From: Devosia aquimaris
GTDB lineage: Bacteria > Pseudomonadota > Alphaproteobacteria > Rhizobiales > Devosiaceae
Length of the DNA stretch: 64,000 nucleotides
NCBI RefSeq assembly: GCF_020169335.1
Contig: NZ_JAIEZN010000002.1
Coordinates: 1,054,001 to 1,118,000 of the forward strand
Direction: 5' to 3'
The translations under genes and the position numbers were made by a program. The notes below the pieces were generated by a model. It saw only the letters and a list, made by a program, of their open reading frames with translations. It ran no database searches and was not told where the DNA came from. Of the stretch, positions 44,990 through 54,293 are shown piece after piece (the stretch's first letter is position 1; each line of letters opens with the position of its first letter).

Positions 44990-45925
44990 CTAATAGCCGC
45001 GCTGGCGATCCACGACATTGATCAGCGGCTTGCCGGCCTCATGGTCGCGGATCATCTGGCTGAAATAGCGGACGCCGGTCGTCTCGCTGCTGATCGCGGC
45101 AATATGGGGCGTGATGTAGCAGTTCTCGATGGCCCACAGCGGGCTGTCCTGCGGCAGTGGTTCGGTCTCGAACACATCAAGGCTCGCAGCGCCCAGCGTG
45201 CCGTCTGTGAGGGCAGCGACGATGTCGGCCTCTTTCTGGTGTCCGCCCCGCGCGGCATTGACGATGGCCGGGCCCCCATCGAGCTTGCGCCTTAGCTTGC
45301 GGAATGTTTCCAGGTTGAGAATGCCCGTCGTCTCCGGCGTCAGCGGCAGCAGATTGACCAGGATATCGGTACCCGCGAGGAAGTCGTCAAAATTCTCCTG
45401 CCCGGCGAAGCCGGTCACGCCGTCGATGGTCTTGGGCGTGCGGCTCCAGCTGCGCAGGGTGAAGCCGAGCGGCAGCAGGCGCTTGGCGGCGTCCTGACCC
45501 AATACGCCCATGCCCATGATGCCCACCGTGGTTTCGCTGGCTGCCGGCGGATAGAGCTGCGTCCAGCGCCGCGCCGTCTGGTCCGCCCGGAACCGGGTAT
45601 AGAGCCGGTGATGCATGGTCACATGGGCCACCACATAGTCGCTCATGCGCTGGCTGAGGTCGGCATCGACAAAACGCACGATGGGTGCGTCGGGCAGGGC
45701 CTTGTGCTTGAGCAGGGCATCTACGCCGGCCCCCAGCGACAGGATGGCCCTGAGCCCGGTGAGCCCGTCAAAGGCATCCGCCTTGGGCTTCCATACAAAG
45801 ATGTAGCGCACTTCCCTGGGGTCGAAATCATCGCCGCGTTGCACCACACGGTAGCCGCCCAGCGCGTCGCGCAGCTTTGTCGCCCAGCTGTTTTCATCGA
45901 CATCGGACAGGTGCAGCAGCAGCAT
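44990..45925 (-). CDS. D-2-hydroxyacid dehydrogenase, glyoxylate/hydroxypyruvate reductase A-like
   Basis: The 311-residue protein has the nucleotide-binding motif GIMGMGVLGQDAA and the GhrA-type catalytic set: arginine in NAARGGHQKEADI, glutamate in DVFETEPLP and histidine in ITPHIAAIS. GhrA enzymes reduce glyoxylate and hydroxypyruvate with NADPH. The N-terminal segment IFVWKPKADAF is typical of the subfamily. ATG 45925 is chosen because GAGGAG lies 7 bases upstream. It is transcribed after the cytochrome gene but is separated from it by a strong terminator. Confidence 0.9.
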   Translation of the reverse strand: MLLLHLSDVDENSWATKLRDALGGYRVVQRGDDFDPREVRYIFVWKPKADAFDGLTGLRAILSLGAGVDALLKHKALPDAPIVRFVDADLSQRMSDYVVAHVTMHHRLYTRFRADQTARRWTQLYPPAASETTVGIMGMGVLGQDAAKRLLPLGFTLRSWSRTPKTIDGVTGFAGQENFDDFLAGTDILVNLLPLTPETTGILNLETFRKLRRKLDGGPAIVNAARGGHQKEADIVAALTDGTLGAASLDVFETEPLPQDSPLWAIENCYITPHIAAISSETTGVRYFSQMIRDHEAGKPLINVVDRQRGY

Positions 45926-45947
45926 GATTGGTCTCCTCAAACAACAA

Positions 45948-45976
45948 AGAGCCGCGCCGTATTCGGGCGCGGCTCT
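45948..45976 (-). terminator. Rho-independent terminator of the cytochrome c gene
   Basis: AGAGCCGCGCC and GGCGCGGCTCT form an 11-bp stem with a 7-base loop. On the minus strand it is followed by TTTGTTGTTTG, just before the ghrA-like ribosome site. Confidence 0.8.
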
Positions 45977-46002
45977 GAATTAAGCTCAGACGACGAACTG
46001 TC

Positions 46003-46776
46003 TTATTGGGCCGTGGTTGCCGGCGCCGCAGCAGCGGGTGCGGCTTCGGTGGTCGCGGCCGGCGCAGCTTCGGTCGCGGCCGCAGGCTCAGCCTCGGTGG
46101 TGGCTGCAGGTGCAGCTTCCGTGCTGGCAGCGGGGGCGGCTTCCGTTGCGGCAGCCGGTGCGGCCTCCGTCGTTGCAGCAGGGGCAGCGGCGTCAGCGGC
46201 CGGCGCAGCTTCGGCGGCCGGTGCGGCTTCCGGCGCAGGGAACGGCACCGGATTGGCCGACAGGGTCTGCAGATAGGCCAGGATATCGGCGCGCTCTTCG
46301 GCAGTGCGGATACCGGCAAAGTTCATCTTGGTGCCCTTCACATAGGCGCTGGGCTTGGTCAGGAAGGCGTTGAGGTTCTCATAGGTCCACACATCGCCAT
46401 TGGCATTGTGCTCTTTCATGCCATCGGAATAGGCGAAATCGGGAACGCTGCCTTCGGCGCGGCCAACCACATCATACAGATGCGGGCCCTGCTTGTTCGG
46501 CTCGCCCTCGCCAAAGTTATGGCAGGACTGGCACTTCTTGACGTCATTGGCGCCCTTGGCCGGGTCGGCGCTGGCCAGCAGCACGGCCAGCGGCACTTCG
46601 GCAGGCGCTTCCGTGGCGGCACCGGCATCGGCGACTTCGGGCTCGGGCAGGGCATAGCCCGGGCCGCGGCCTTCAATGGGGTGATACACGGCCTCGGCAA
46701 CGAAGCCGACACCCATGACAAACAGTAGAGTGCCCAGAACGGCGCCCATGATCTTGTTTAGTTCGAACGAATCCAT
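46003..46776 (-). CDS. Membrane-anchored class I cytochrome c with Ala-rich tail
   Basis: The 257-residue protein starts MDSFELNKIMGAVLGTLLF, an uncleaved N-terminal membrane anchor. It has one c-type haem site CQSCH (about residue 85) and a methionine ligand in GTKMNFAG. This matches the CycM / cytochrome c552 group, which shuttles electrons from the bc1 complex to the terminal oxidase. The last 75 or so residues are a low-complexity tail of repeated EAAPAA and TTEAAPAA units, unusual in length. ATG 46776 starts the anchor; upstream frame is not membrane-like. Confidence 0.9.
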   Translation of the reverse strand: MDSFELNKIMGAVLGTLLFVMGVGFVAEAVYHPIEGRGPGYALPEPEVADAGAATEAPAEVPLAVLLASADPAKGANDVKKCQSCHNFGEGEPNKQGPHLYDVVGRAEGSVPDFAYSDGMKEHNANGDVWTYENLNAFLTKPSAYVKGTKMNFAGIRTAEERADILAYLQTLSANPVPFPAPEAAPAAEAAPAADAAAPAATTEAAPAAATEAAPAASTEAAPAATTEAEPAAATEAAPAATTEAAPAAAAPATTAQ

Positions 46777-47035
46777 TTGGTCTCTCTGCCAGTCCATCCC
46801 GCCAGGACGATAGCCGAACACCGCCCAACTTTCGATTGTCCAAACGGAAAATCGCCTCAACAGCGGTGCACGACGCGCGCGGAAGATAGTCGCAAGGTCG
46901 TTGTGGCGCAACCGTGCAAAGCCGTAGTGCGACAATTCCCCCACAGGCACCTGCATGCCATGGGTTTCAGCTGCGAATTGACTCCATCAGGTGCCGGGTT
47001 CAAAAGCCAACGGCCATTTACGAACGGACCTGCAG

Positions 47036-47863
47036 ATGACCCACAAGATTGCCTTCCAGGGCGAGCCCGGCGCTTTCAGCAATGCCGCCGCCAACAATGT
47101 CTTCCCCGGACAGGAGATGCTGGGCTGCGTCACGTTCGAGGAGACCATCGCCGCTGTGCAGTCCGGCCGCGCCGACTATGCCGTGGTGCCGGTCGAGAAC
47201 TCGCTATATGGCCGCATCACCGATATCCACCACCTGCTGCCCGAAAGCGGGCTCTTCATCATCGGCGAAACCTTTCTGCGCGTGGAGATGACCCTTCTGG
47301 GTGTGCCGGGCGCGACGCTGGACGACATCAAATCCGTGCAGTCGCTCTCTGTGGCCCTGGGCCAGTGCCGCCGCTTCATCAGCGAAAACGGCTTCCGCAC
47401 CATCAATGCCGTCGACACCGCGGGCTCCGCGCGCGAAGTCGCCGAAAAGGGTGACAAGTCGGTTGCCGCCATCGCCTCGCGCCTGGCTGGCGAGATCTAC
47501 GGGCTGAACGTGCTGGCGACCAATATCGAGGATGCCGCCCACAACACCACGCGCTTTTTGGTGCTGTCGCCCCACGAGAAGCGCGCGCCGCAAGGCAGCA
47601 AGGTCAAGACCACCTTCGTCTTCCGCGTCCGCAACGTCCCTGCCGCGCTCTACAAGGCCATGGGCGGATTTGCCACCAATGGCATCAACATGACCAAGCT
47701 GGAGAGCTATATGGTCGACGGCAATTTCACCGCGACCCAGTTCTATGCCGACATCGAGGGCCATCCCAGCGATGCCGGCGTCATCCACGCCTTTGAGGAA
47801 CTCGATTTCTTCACCGATTCCATGCGGGTGCTGGGTGTCTACCCCGCCGCGGACAATCGCTAG
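47036..47863 (+). CDS. pheA: Prephenate dehydratase (monofunctional)
   Basis: The 275-residue enzyme converts prephenate to phenylpyruvate in phenylalanine synthesis. The catalytic domain shows [15 protein letters not shown], the substrate-binding [11 protein letters not shown] and the NTTRFLVL motif with the catalytic T-R-F. A C-terminal ACT domain (about 190-275) has [19 protein letters not shown] in place of the usual ESRP; it gives feedback control by phenylalanine. There is no chorismate mutase domain. ATG 47036 is chosen because it gives the normal N-terminus. It lies upstream of dapD. Confidence 0.93.
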   Translation: MTHKIAFQGEPGAFSNAAANNVFPGQEMLGCVTFEETIAAVQSGRADYAVVPVENSLYGRITDIHHLLPESGLFIIGETFLRVEMTLLGVPGATLDDIKSVQSLSVALGQCRRFISENGFRTINAVDTAGSAREVAEKGDKSVAAIASRLAGEIYGLNVLATNIEDAAHNTTRFLVLSPHEKRAPQGSKVKTTFVFRVRNVPAALYKAMGGFATNGINMTKLESYMVDGNFTATQFYADIEGHPSDAGVIHAFEELDFFTDSMRVLGVYPAADNR

Positions 47864-47943
47864 GCCTGCCCCAAACCCGCCGCCCAATTGACACCGGATG
47901 GGCCACCGCTATGGTCCGCCCGCAACGCACTAAGGAAACTGTC

Positions 47944-48786
<843 letters not shown>

Positions 48787-48800
48787 TCGGGATCAGGCCC

Positions 48801-49298
48801 ATGCTCAAGCTGCTGTTTTCACTCGATGGTCGCATCAACCGGCAGCGGTTCTGGCTGGGGCTCCTGCTCGTCGCCGTTCTTAACATCGTGCTGTCCGTGT
48901 TGCTGATGAACCTGGGGTTCGGCAACAGCCAGACGCAGTCGGGGTCTGTCGAGGTCGACGGCCAGCTCCAGCAGCAGTTCATGCGCACCGTCTTCGTGCT
49001 GGCGCCGCTGCCCTCGCTGCTGCTCAGCCTGCTCTCGGCCGTGCCCATGACCATTCTGGCCATCAAGCGCCGGCGCGATCGCAATGTCTCCGGCATCGAC
49101 GTCGTGGTGTTCACGGCGCTGGCCATTGTTACGCAGCTGCTGGTGCTGGCCGGGCAGGGCGGCACGCTGCTCACAGGCATCCTGGGCACCGTCCAGGGCA
49201 TCTGGAGCCTGGTGCTGCTGGTGCAGCTGGGCTTTCTTAGCGGCACGCGTGGCCCCAACAGCTATGGCCCCGATCCACTGGGCTATGGTGACGCCTGA
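48801..49298 (+). CDS. DUF805 family membrane protein
   Basis: The 165-residue protein has the DUF805 opening LDGRINRQRFWLGLLL, about four hydrophobic helices and the intracellular loop LAIKRRRDRNVSGID. DUF805 proteins (YhaH, YhaI) are small inner-membrane proteins of unknown function. It starts 14 bases after the dapD stop and lies 27 bases before dapE, so it is cotranscribed with lysine-synthesis genes, though a metabolic role does not follow from this. Confidence 0.88.
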   Translation: MLKLLFSLDGRINRQRFWLGLLLVAVLNIVLSVLLMNLGFGNSQTQSGSVEVDGQLQQQFMRTVFVLAPLPSLLLSLLSAVPMTILAIKRRRDRNVSGIDVVVFTALAIVTQLLVLAGQGGTLLTGILGTVQGIWSLVLLVQLGFLSGTRGPNSYGPDPLGYGDA

Positions 49299-49325
49299 AC
49301 CACCCAAACAGGGGAGCAATTGCCG

Positions 49326-50483
49326 ATGACAGATGTTTCAGGTCGGGCCATTGCGCTGCTCAAGCAATTGATCGCCTGCCCGTCGGTCACCCCGCATGAG
49401 GCCGGTGCGCTCGATGTGTTGGAAACCGAACTGACAGGCCTGGGCTTTGCTGTGACCCGCCTGCGCTTCGACGGTGACGGCTCCTATCCGGTCGACAACC
49501 TCTTTGCCACCCGCGGCAATGCTGGGCGTCGCCTGCTGTTCGCCGGCCATACCGACGTTGTGCCGCCCGGCGATCTGGCGACCTGGACCAGCGATCCCTT
49601 TGTCCCGCGCGAGGCCGACGGCAAGCTGTTTGGCCGCGGCGCCGCCGACATGAAGTCGGGCATCGCCGCTTTCGTCGCCGCTTGCGCCGCCATTCCGCCC
49701 GAGGCGGGAACCATCCAGCTCGCCATCACCAATGACGAGGAAGCCGACGCCATCAATGGCACCGAAAAGCTGATGGCCTGGGCGAGCGCGCAGCAGCACC
49801 ATTTCGATTTCGCCATCGTCGGCGAACCCAGTTCGGCCAGCACGCTGGGCGACAGCATCAAGATCGGCCGGCGCGGTTCGCTGTCGGGCCGCATCACGGT
49901 CTCAGGCACCCAGGGCCATGTCGCCTATCCCGACAAGGCCAACAATCCCCTGCCGGTGCTGGCGCAGCTGGTGACCGCGCTCGACACCACCATTGATACC
50001 GGCACGGCGCACTTCCCGGCCACCAATCTCGAAGTTAACTCCATCGATGTCGGCAACGACATCTCCAACGTCATCCCGGCCGCCGGTACCATCCGCTTCA
50101 ACATCCGCTACAATGATCTGTGGACGCCCCAGACTTTGGCCGACTGGGTGCGGCAGCGCATTGCCACGGTCGATCCCCGCGGAACACGCGTCGAGTTTGC
50201 CGTGGCCGGCGTGCCGTCCCGCTCGTTCCTCTCACCCCTGAGCGCCGATGTCGACGTGCTCGCCAGTACCATCGCTGATGTCACCGGCAAGCGCCCTGAG
50301 TATTCGACAGGCGGCGGCACGTCGGATGCCCGCTTCATCGCCCAATATGGCCCGGTGGTGGAATGCGGCCTTGTCGGCCCCTCCATGCACAAGGCCGATG
50401 AGCATATTGCCCTCAGTGACCTCGAAGGTCTCGCCGAGATCTATCGGCGTTTCATGCAGGGCTTTTTCGCGGTGCAGCCATGA
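49326..50483 (+). CDS. dapE: Succinyl-diaminopimelate desuccinylase
   Basis: The 385-residue M20 metallopeptidase-family enzyme hydrolyses N-succinyl-LL-diaminopimelate. The metal-binding and catalytic segments are present: FAGHTDVVPPGD, GRGAADMKSGIAAF, TNDEEADAINGT and the final CGLVGPSMHKADEH. The dimerisation domain carries GHVAYPDKANNP. ATG 49326 follows AGGGGAG by 7 bases and is preferred to TTG 49320. It overlaps the next membrane-protein gene by 4 bases. Confidence 0.96.
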   Translation: MTDVSGRAIALLKQLIACPSVTPHEAGALDVLETELTGLGFAVTRLRFDGDGSYPVDNLFATRGNAGRRLLFAGHTDVVPPGDLATWTSDPFVPREADGKLFGRGAADMKSGIAAFVAACAAIPPEAGTIQLAITNDEEADAINGTEKLMAWASAQQHHFDFAIVGEPSSASTLGDSIKIGRRGSLSGRITVSGTQGHVAYPDKANNPLPVLAQLVTALDTTIDTGTAHFPATNLEVNSIDVGNDISNVIPAAGTIRFNIRYNDLWTPQTLADWVRQRIATVDPRGTRVEFAVAGVPSRSFLSPLSADVDVLASTIADVTGKRPEYSTGGGTSDARFIAQYGPVVECGLVGPSMHKADEHIALSDLEGLAEIYRRFMQGFFAVQP

Positions 50484-51022
50484 AAAGCCTGAGCATTCTT
50501 TCGCGCGCTGCAACCGGCTGGCGGCTGATCGTGCAGGGTCATCCGGGCTGGCGTAGCCAGTTTGCGCTCACGACCCCGGGCCTGGTCACGGCGCTGCTGC
50601 TCTATGCCTTTGTTGCCTTCCTGGCGGTTGCGCTCACCTCGATGAGCATCGGCATGCCCGGCATTGGCGGCGTCATCGCGGCCATGGCCGTGCTGGCCCT
50701 GCCCATCCTGGCCTTCGTGCTGGTGCTACTGGGCACGCGCAAGATGCTCAACGACACCCAGCCGTTGCTGCCGGCCCTGGTGCCCGGTGTCTATGCGCTC
50801 ACGGCCTTGCTGCTCGCCGAAGGCTTGCTGGCGCTGTTTGCCGGGCCGCTCGTCATGCTGGCCTGGGTGGGCGTTGCCTATCTGCTCTATTGCCTGATGC
50901 GTGTTGCAATGGGCTGGCATGCGGCTATTTCGGCCGGTTCTGCAGTTTTGACCTTCGTGCTGCTTGTCGCCCTGCGCATGGCGCTCTACATGGTCTCCAA
51001 CTTCGCTGCTTCCCTTGTCTGA
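50480..51022 (+). CDS. Uncharacterised integral membrane protein (four to five helices)
   Basis: I do not recognise the family. The 180-residue protein has a short amphipathic N-terminus (SILSRAATGWRLIVQGHPGW) and then about five hydrophobic helices with few charged residues. It overlaps dapE by 4 bases (ATGA), so it is translationally coupled to it, and another unknown membrane protein gene follows. No transporter or enzyme motif is visible. Rough resemblance in hydrophobicity to Yip1-type proteins is not enough for a name. Confidence 0.75.
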   Translation: MKSLSILSRAATGWRLIVQGHPGWRSQFALTTPGLVTALLLYAFVAFLAVALTSMSIGMPGIGGVIAAMAVLALPILAFVLVLLGTRKMLNDTQPLLPALVPGVYALTALLLAEGLLALFAGPLVMLAWVGVAYLLYCLMRVAMGWHAAISAGSAVLTFVLLVALRMALYMVSNFAASLV

Positions 51023-51038
51023 TTGATCGAGATGCGCC

Positions 51039-51605
51039 TTGGCCCAGCCGACCCCGACCTTCCTCGATGAATTGACGGCCGCAGCGCGTGGCTGCGTGGC
51101 CCTGTTGACCGGCAAGCGCAACGCCCCCGATTACTTCGACTTCAGCCAGCGCGGCCTTGTCGGGAGCCTGATCGCGGTGTTGCTGGCCGTGGCCCTCGCC
51201 GGCTTTGGCCCGATGCTGAGCGGCATTCAATCCCCGCCGGGCGCCTCGACACAGGCCATCCTGGTCAACCTGCTGCTCTATGTTGCCCAAGGCGGCACCG
51301 CTTTTCTGGCGCTGCGCCAGATGGGGCGCACAGACGGCTTCGTGCCCTATCTGGTGGCGTCCAACTGGGTGACCCTGGCGACCGCGGTCCTGATGCTGAT
51401 CTCGGCCATTCTGGGCCCACTGGGCAGCCTCGTGCTGATCCTGGTGGTGATCCTTGCCATCGCCAGCTTCATCAATGTGGGGCGTTTCGTGGTGACGCTG
51501 AAGCCGATGCAGATCGGCATCCTCTTCCTGTCCCAGGCTGTCGGCGTGTTCCTGGCCCTGGTGATCGTGTCGCTCTTTGTGGGCGTTCCGCCCATGCCTC
51601 AGTAG
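51039..51605 (+). CDS. Uncharacterised integral membrane protein (about five helices)
   Basis: The 188-residue protein has a hydrophilic start ([18 protein letters not shown]), the segment [20 protein letters not shown] and about five hydrophobic helices. The start is TTG 51039 after a weak GAGATG; no better start exists in frame. It lies 16 bases after the previous membrane protein gene and is similar in size and layout, so the two may work together. It runs into the convergent truA gene, with a 7-base overlap of 3' ends. Function unknown. Confidence 0.72.
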   Translation: MAQPTPTFLDELTAAARGCVALLTGKRNAPDYFDFSQRGLVGSLIAVLLAVALAGFGPMLSGIQSPPGASTQAILVNLLLYVAQGGTAFLALRQMGRTDGFVPYLVASNWVTLATAVLMLISAILGPLGSLVLILVVILAIASFINVGRFVVTLKPMQIGILFLSQAVGVFLALVIVSLFVGVPPMPQ

Positions 51606-52342
51606 TCCACGCGCGTCAGATAGAGCCCGTCGGGTGGCGCCATGGCGCCGCAACGGCTGCGCTGCCGCGCATCGAGCGCGGCACGGAAATCGTCAGGCGA
51701 CCATTTGCCTTCCCCGACGAGCTTGAGCGAGCCAACCATCGAGCGCACCTGGTGATGCAGGAAGCTGCGGGCGCTGGCCGTCACCACGATATGGTCCAGT
51801 TCCCGCCGGACGCCGAAGACATCGAGCGTCCGCACCGGTGAATTGGCCTGGCATTCCGCAGAACGGAAGGTGGTGAAATCATGCTTGCCCAGGATCATCC
51901 CGGCCGCGTGGTCCATGGCATCGGCATCCAGCGGCATGGGCACATGCCACACCTGCTGGCGCTCCATCACCGCCGGCGCCCGACGATTGAGGATGCGATA
52001 TTCGTAGTGACGGGCGGTGGCCGAGAACCGCGCTTCAAAGCGCTCGTCCACCGCCTCCACCTGCAGCACTGCGACCGGATCGGGCCGCAGGTGGTAGTTC
52101 AGCGCCTCGCGGATACGGAACGGGTCCCAATCCTTGCTGAGGTCGACATGCACCACCTGGCCCAGGGCATGCACACCCGCGTCCGTGCGCCCCGCCGCCT
52201 GGATGGTGACAGTCTCGCCTGACATGCGGCCGATGGCTTCTTCCAGCGCCTGCTGCACGCTGGGCCGATCGGCCTGGCGCTGCCAGCCGGAAAACGGGGT
52301 TCCGTCATATTCGATGGTGAGCTTATAACGGAAAGTAGAAAT
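51599..52342 (-). CDS. truA: tRNA pseudouridine(38-40) synthase, apparently ATT-initiated
   Basis: TruA modifies positions 38-40 of the tRNA anticodon arm. The protein shows [20 protein letters not shown] at its N-terminus, the catalytic aspartate in [17 protein letters not shown] and the C-terminal [11 protein letters not shown]. Counting from an ATT codon at 52340-52342 gives 247 residues, the family norm. There is no ATG, GTG or TTG in frame before an internal GTG at 52258, and starting there would delete the conserved first 28 residues. AAGGGA lies 6 bases before the ATT. A small plus-strand gene begins only 11 bases away. Confidence 0.9.
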   Translation of the reverse strand: MSTFRYKLTIEYDGTPFSGWQRQADRPSVQQALEEAIGRMSGETVTIQAAGRTDAGVHALGQVVHVDLSKDWDPFRIREALNYHLRPDPVAVLQVEAVDERFEARFSATARHYEYRILNRRAPAVMERQQVWHVPMPLDADAMDHAAGMILGKHDFTTFRSAECQANSPVRTLDVFGVRRELDHIVVTASARSFLHHQVRSMVGSLKLVGEGKWSPDDFRAALDARQRSRCGAMAPPDGLYLTRVDY

Positions 52343-52349
52343 AGGAGGT
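52343..52349 (+). promoter_or_regulatory. Consensus ribosome site that sets the start of the small gene at 52354
   Basis: AGGAGGT is a near-perfect Shine-Dalgarno sequence. It lies 5 bases before TTG 52354 and 11 before TTG 52360. It supports the small plus-strand gene as real and occupies the 11-base space between it and the divergent truA start. Confidence 0.7.
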
Positions 52350-52353
52350 CCCT

Positions 52354-52587
52354 TTGGTCTTGTTGCGTAAATTCGAGAGGCTCGATGCCGAAAGATACCA
52401 GCTTCAAGGAGAGGTAGAAGCGAAGTACGCCGTCTTTGAACGAGATGGCAGGGGGTTCGTGCAAATTAACACCTACGGCAGTCCCGACAGGGAGATGCCA
52501 GGCAAGCTCTCGCAAACTATCCAGCTGGACCGAGAAGGAGCCATTGAGCTGGTGGCAATCCTTCGCAAGGCTTTCGCCATCACCTAA
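52354..52587 (+). CDS. Small conserved-looking protein between fmt and truA, lower GC
   Basis: The 77-residue cytosolic protein starts at TTG 52354 behind a consensus AGGAGGT. It has a mixed alpha/beta pattern with [20 protein letters not shown], then [19 protein letters not shown] and a C-terminal helix. From memory, short proteins with the Q-I-x-T-Y-G ... PGK-x-SQ-x-x-QLD pattern exist widely as hypothetical proteins, some mislabelled methionyl-tRNA formyltransferase. They have no formyltransferase domain. Hand-counted GC is 53 percent, well below its neighbours, which suggests transfer. It overlaps the 3' end of fmt by 8 bases on the opposite strand. Confidence 0.75.
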   Translation: MVLLRKFERLDAERYQLQGEVEAKYAVFERDGRGFVQINTYGSPDREMPGKLSQTIQLDREGAIELVAILRKAFAIT

Positions 52588-53500
52588 CGCTGGCAGGCAA
52601 CGTGCCGGCGCCGCGCAGGAACGTCGCCGCATCCATGGCGCCTTTGCCCTCGCGCTGCACCTGCGTCAGGCGCACGGCGCCGCTGCCGCAGGCAATGGTC
52701 AGATCCTTGCCCAGCGTACCGGGCGCGCCGCTGCCGCTGGCGAGCGTCGAGCGAAGGGCCTTGACCCGCACCGGCTTGCCGCCCAGCTCGATTTCGAACC
52801 AGGCGCCGGGGAAGGGGGAGAGGCCGCGGATATGGTTGTGCACCGTCTCGGCCGGCAGCGACCAGTCGATCCGGCTCTCGGCCTTCTCGATCTTCTTGGC
52901 ATAGACCGTTCCGTCTTCAGCCTGCGGCGTGAAATCGAGGCTGCCGCGCTCCAGGGCCGCCAGCGCCCGGCCCATCAGGTCCGCGCCCACCCGCATCATG
53001 GTGTCGTGCAGCTCGCCGGCCGTCATGTCGGGGGTGATGGCAATCACTTCGCCCAGGCCGATCGGTCCGGTATCGAGACCTTCTTCCATCTGCATCACCT
53101 GTACGCCCGTCTGGGCATCGCCAGCCATCACGGCGCGCTGGATGGGCGCTGCGCCGCGCCAGCGCGGCAGCAGCGAGCCATGCAAATTGATGCAGCCCAG
53201 CCGCGGCGCATCCAGCACCGGCTTGGGCAGCAGCAGGCCATAGGCCACCACCACGCCCAGATCGGCATCGAGTGCGGCAAAGGCTGCCTGTTCGTCCTCG
53301 CCCTTGAGCGAGCGCGGCGTGAACACGGGAATGCCAAAGCCCTCGGCTGCGACATGCACGGGCGACTTGCGCTCTTCTTGCCCACGCCCGGCGGGCTTGG
53401 GCGCACGCGTATAGACGGCAACCACCTCATGGCCCGACGAGACGATCTCGGTCAGGGTCGGAACGGAGAACTCCGGCGTTCCCATGAAGACGATGCGCAT
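52580..53500 (-). CDS. fmt: Methionyl-tRNA formyltransferase
   Basis: The 306-residue enzyme formylates initiator Met-tRNA using 10-formyl-tetrahydrofolate. It starts [16 protein letters not shown] and shows the catalytic [20 protein letters not shown] with the active-site N-H and later D of the family. [12 protein letters not shown] and the C-terminal OB-like domain follow. It lies 129 bases downstream of def, the usual partner that removes the formyl group; the gap contains a palindromic repeat. Confidence 0.96.
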   Translation of the reverse strand: MRIVFMGTPEFSVPTLTEIVSSGHEVVAVYTRAPKPAGRGQEERKSPVHVAAEGFGIPVFTPRSLKGEDEQAAFAALDADLGVVVAYGLLLPKPVLDAPRLGCINLHGSLLPRWRGAAPIQRAVMAGDAQTGVQVMQMEEGLDTGPIGLGEVIAITPDMTAGELHDTMMRVGADLMGRALAALERGSLDFTPQAEDGTVYAKKIEKAESRIDWSLPAETVHNHIRGLSPFPGAWFEIELGGKPVRVKALRSTLASGSGAPGTLGKDLTIACGSGAVRLTQVQREGKGAMDAATFLRGAGTLPASVR

Positions 53501-53576
53501 AGTGGCGGCTCCTCGGTCAGGGCCTTTTGCCCTCAGTCATTCCGAATAGGCATGGCGTGATGCCGGCCAGAAATGG

Positions 53577-53599
53577 ATCACCGGGACAAGCCCGGTGAT
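53577..53599. repeat. Palindromic intergenic repeat between def and fmt
   Basis: ATCACCGGG and CCCGGTGAT are perfect 9-base arms around ACAAG. The unit GATCACCGGG-N5-CCCGGTGAT is, from memory, one of the most frequent intergenic hairpins in this order. It may attenuate def-fmt transcription. Confidence 0.65.
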
Positions 53600-53629
53600 A
53601 ATGGTCGTCAACGCTTGTGCGGCGCGGGC

Positions 53630-54145
53630 CTAGCCGGCAGCGCGCTTGGCGGCCTTTTCGAACTTCTTGATCACCCGGTCGCGCTTGAGGCGGCTGAGAT
53701 AGTCGATATAGAGCACGCCATCGAGGTGATCGAGCTCATGCTGGATGCAGACGGCCAGCTTGCCCTCGGCTTCCAGCGTAACCTCTTTGCCTTCGAGGTC
53801 GGTATAGGTCACCGTCACCTCATTGGGGCGCTCGACTTCATAGTAGAGCTCGGGGATCGACAGGCACCCTTCCTCGGTCACCTGCATCTGCTCGCCGAAA
53901 TGGGTGATCTCGGGGTTGATCATCACCAGCGGCGTGGGGGTCTCATCCTCGCCGGCCAGATCCATCACCACGATGCGCTTCATCACGCCGATCTGCGGCG
54001 CGGCCAGGCCGATGCCGGGCGCGTCATACATGGTGTCGAGCATGTCCTTGGCCAGTTCCTTGATGGAGTCATCGACCGTATCGATCGGATCGGTGACGGC
54101 CCGCAGGCGCGCATCAGGAATGACAAGAATGGGGCGGATAGCCAT
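53630..54145 (-). CDS. def: Peptide deformylase
   Basis: The 171-residue metalloenzyme removes the N-formyl group from nascent proteins. All three motifs are present: GIGLAAPQIG, EEGCLSIPE with the cysteine ligand and QHELDHLDG with two histidines and the catalytic glutamate. ATG 54145 gives the usual MAIRPILVIPDARLR start. It is the first gene of a def, fmt, truA minus-strand set and is divergent from rmuC. Confidence 0.96.
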   Translation of the reverse strand: MAIRPILVIPDARLRAVTDPIDTVDDSIKELAKDMLDTMYDAPGIGLAAPQIGVMKRIVVMDLAGEDETPTPLVMINPEITHFGEQMQVTEEGCLSIPELYYEVERPNEVTVTYTDLEGKEVTLEAEGKLAVCIQHELDHLDGVLYIDYLSRLKRDRVIKKFEKAAKRAAG

Positions 54146-54293
54146 GTGTGTTGGTCCGGCGAAAGGGGAATTGCCTCTCGATATGGTATTTCCGCGCGCC
54201 GGGTCAACTGTCGTGGCCATCTCGACCGCCCGATGCGCCCTGTCATGTCCCCGGAACATTATGGCAACGCCTCGAATCGGCTAGTGTGTCGGG

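Noticed and set aside
46015..46245. Tandem DNA repeats that look like a CRISPR or microsatellite
   Set aside because: They are in frame inside the cytochrome c gene and encode the EAAPAA tail; there are no unique spacers or palindromic repeats.
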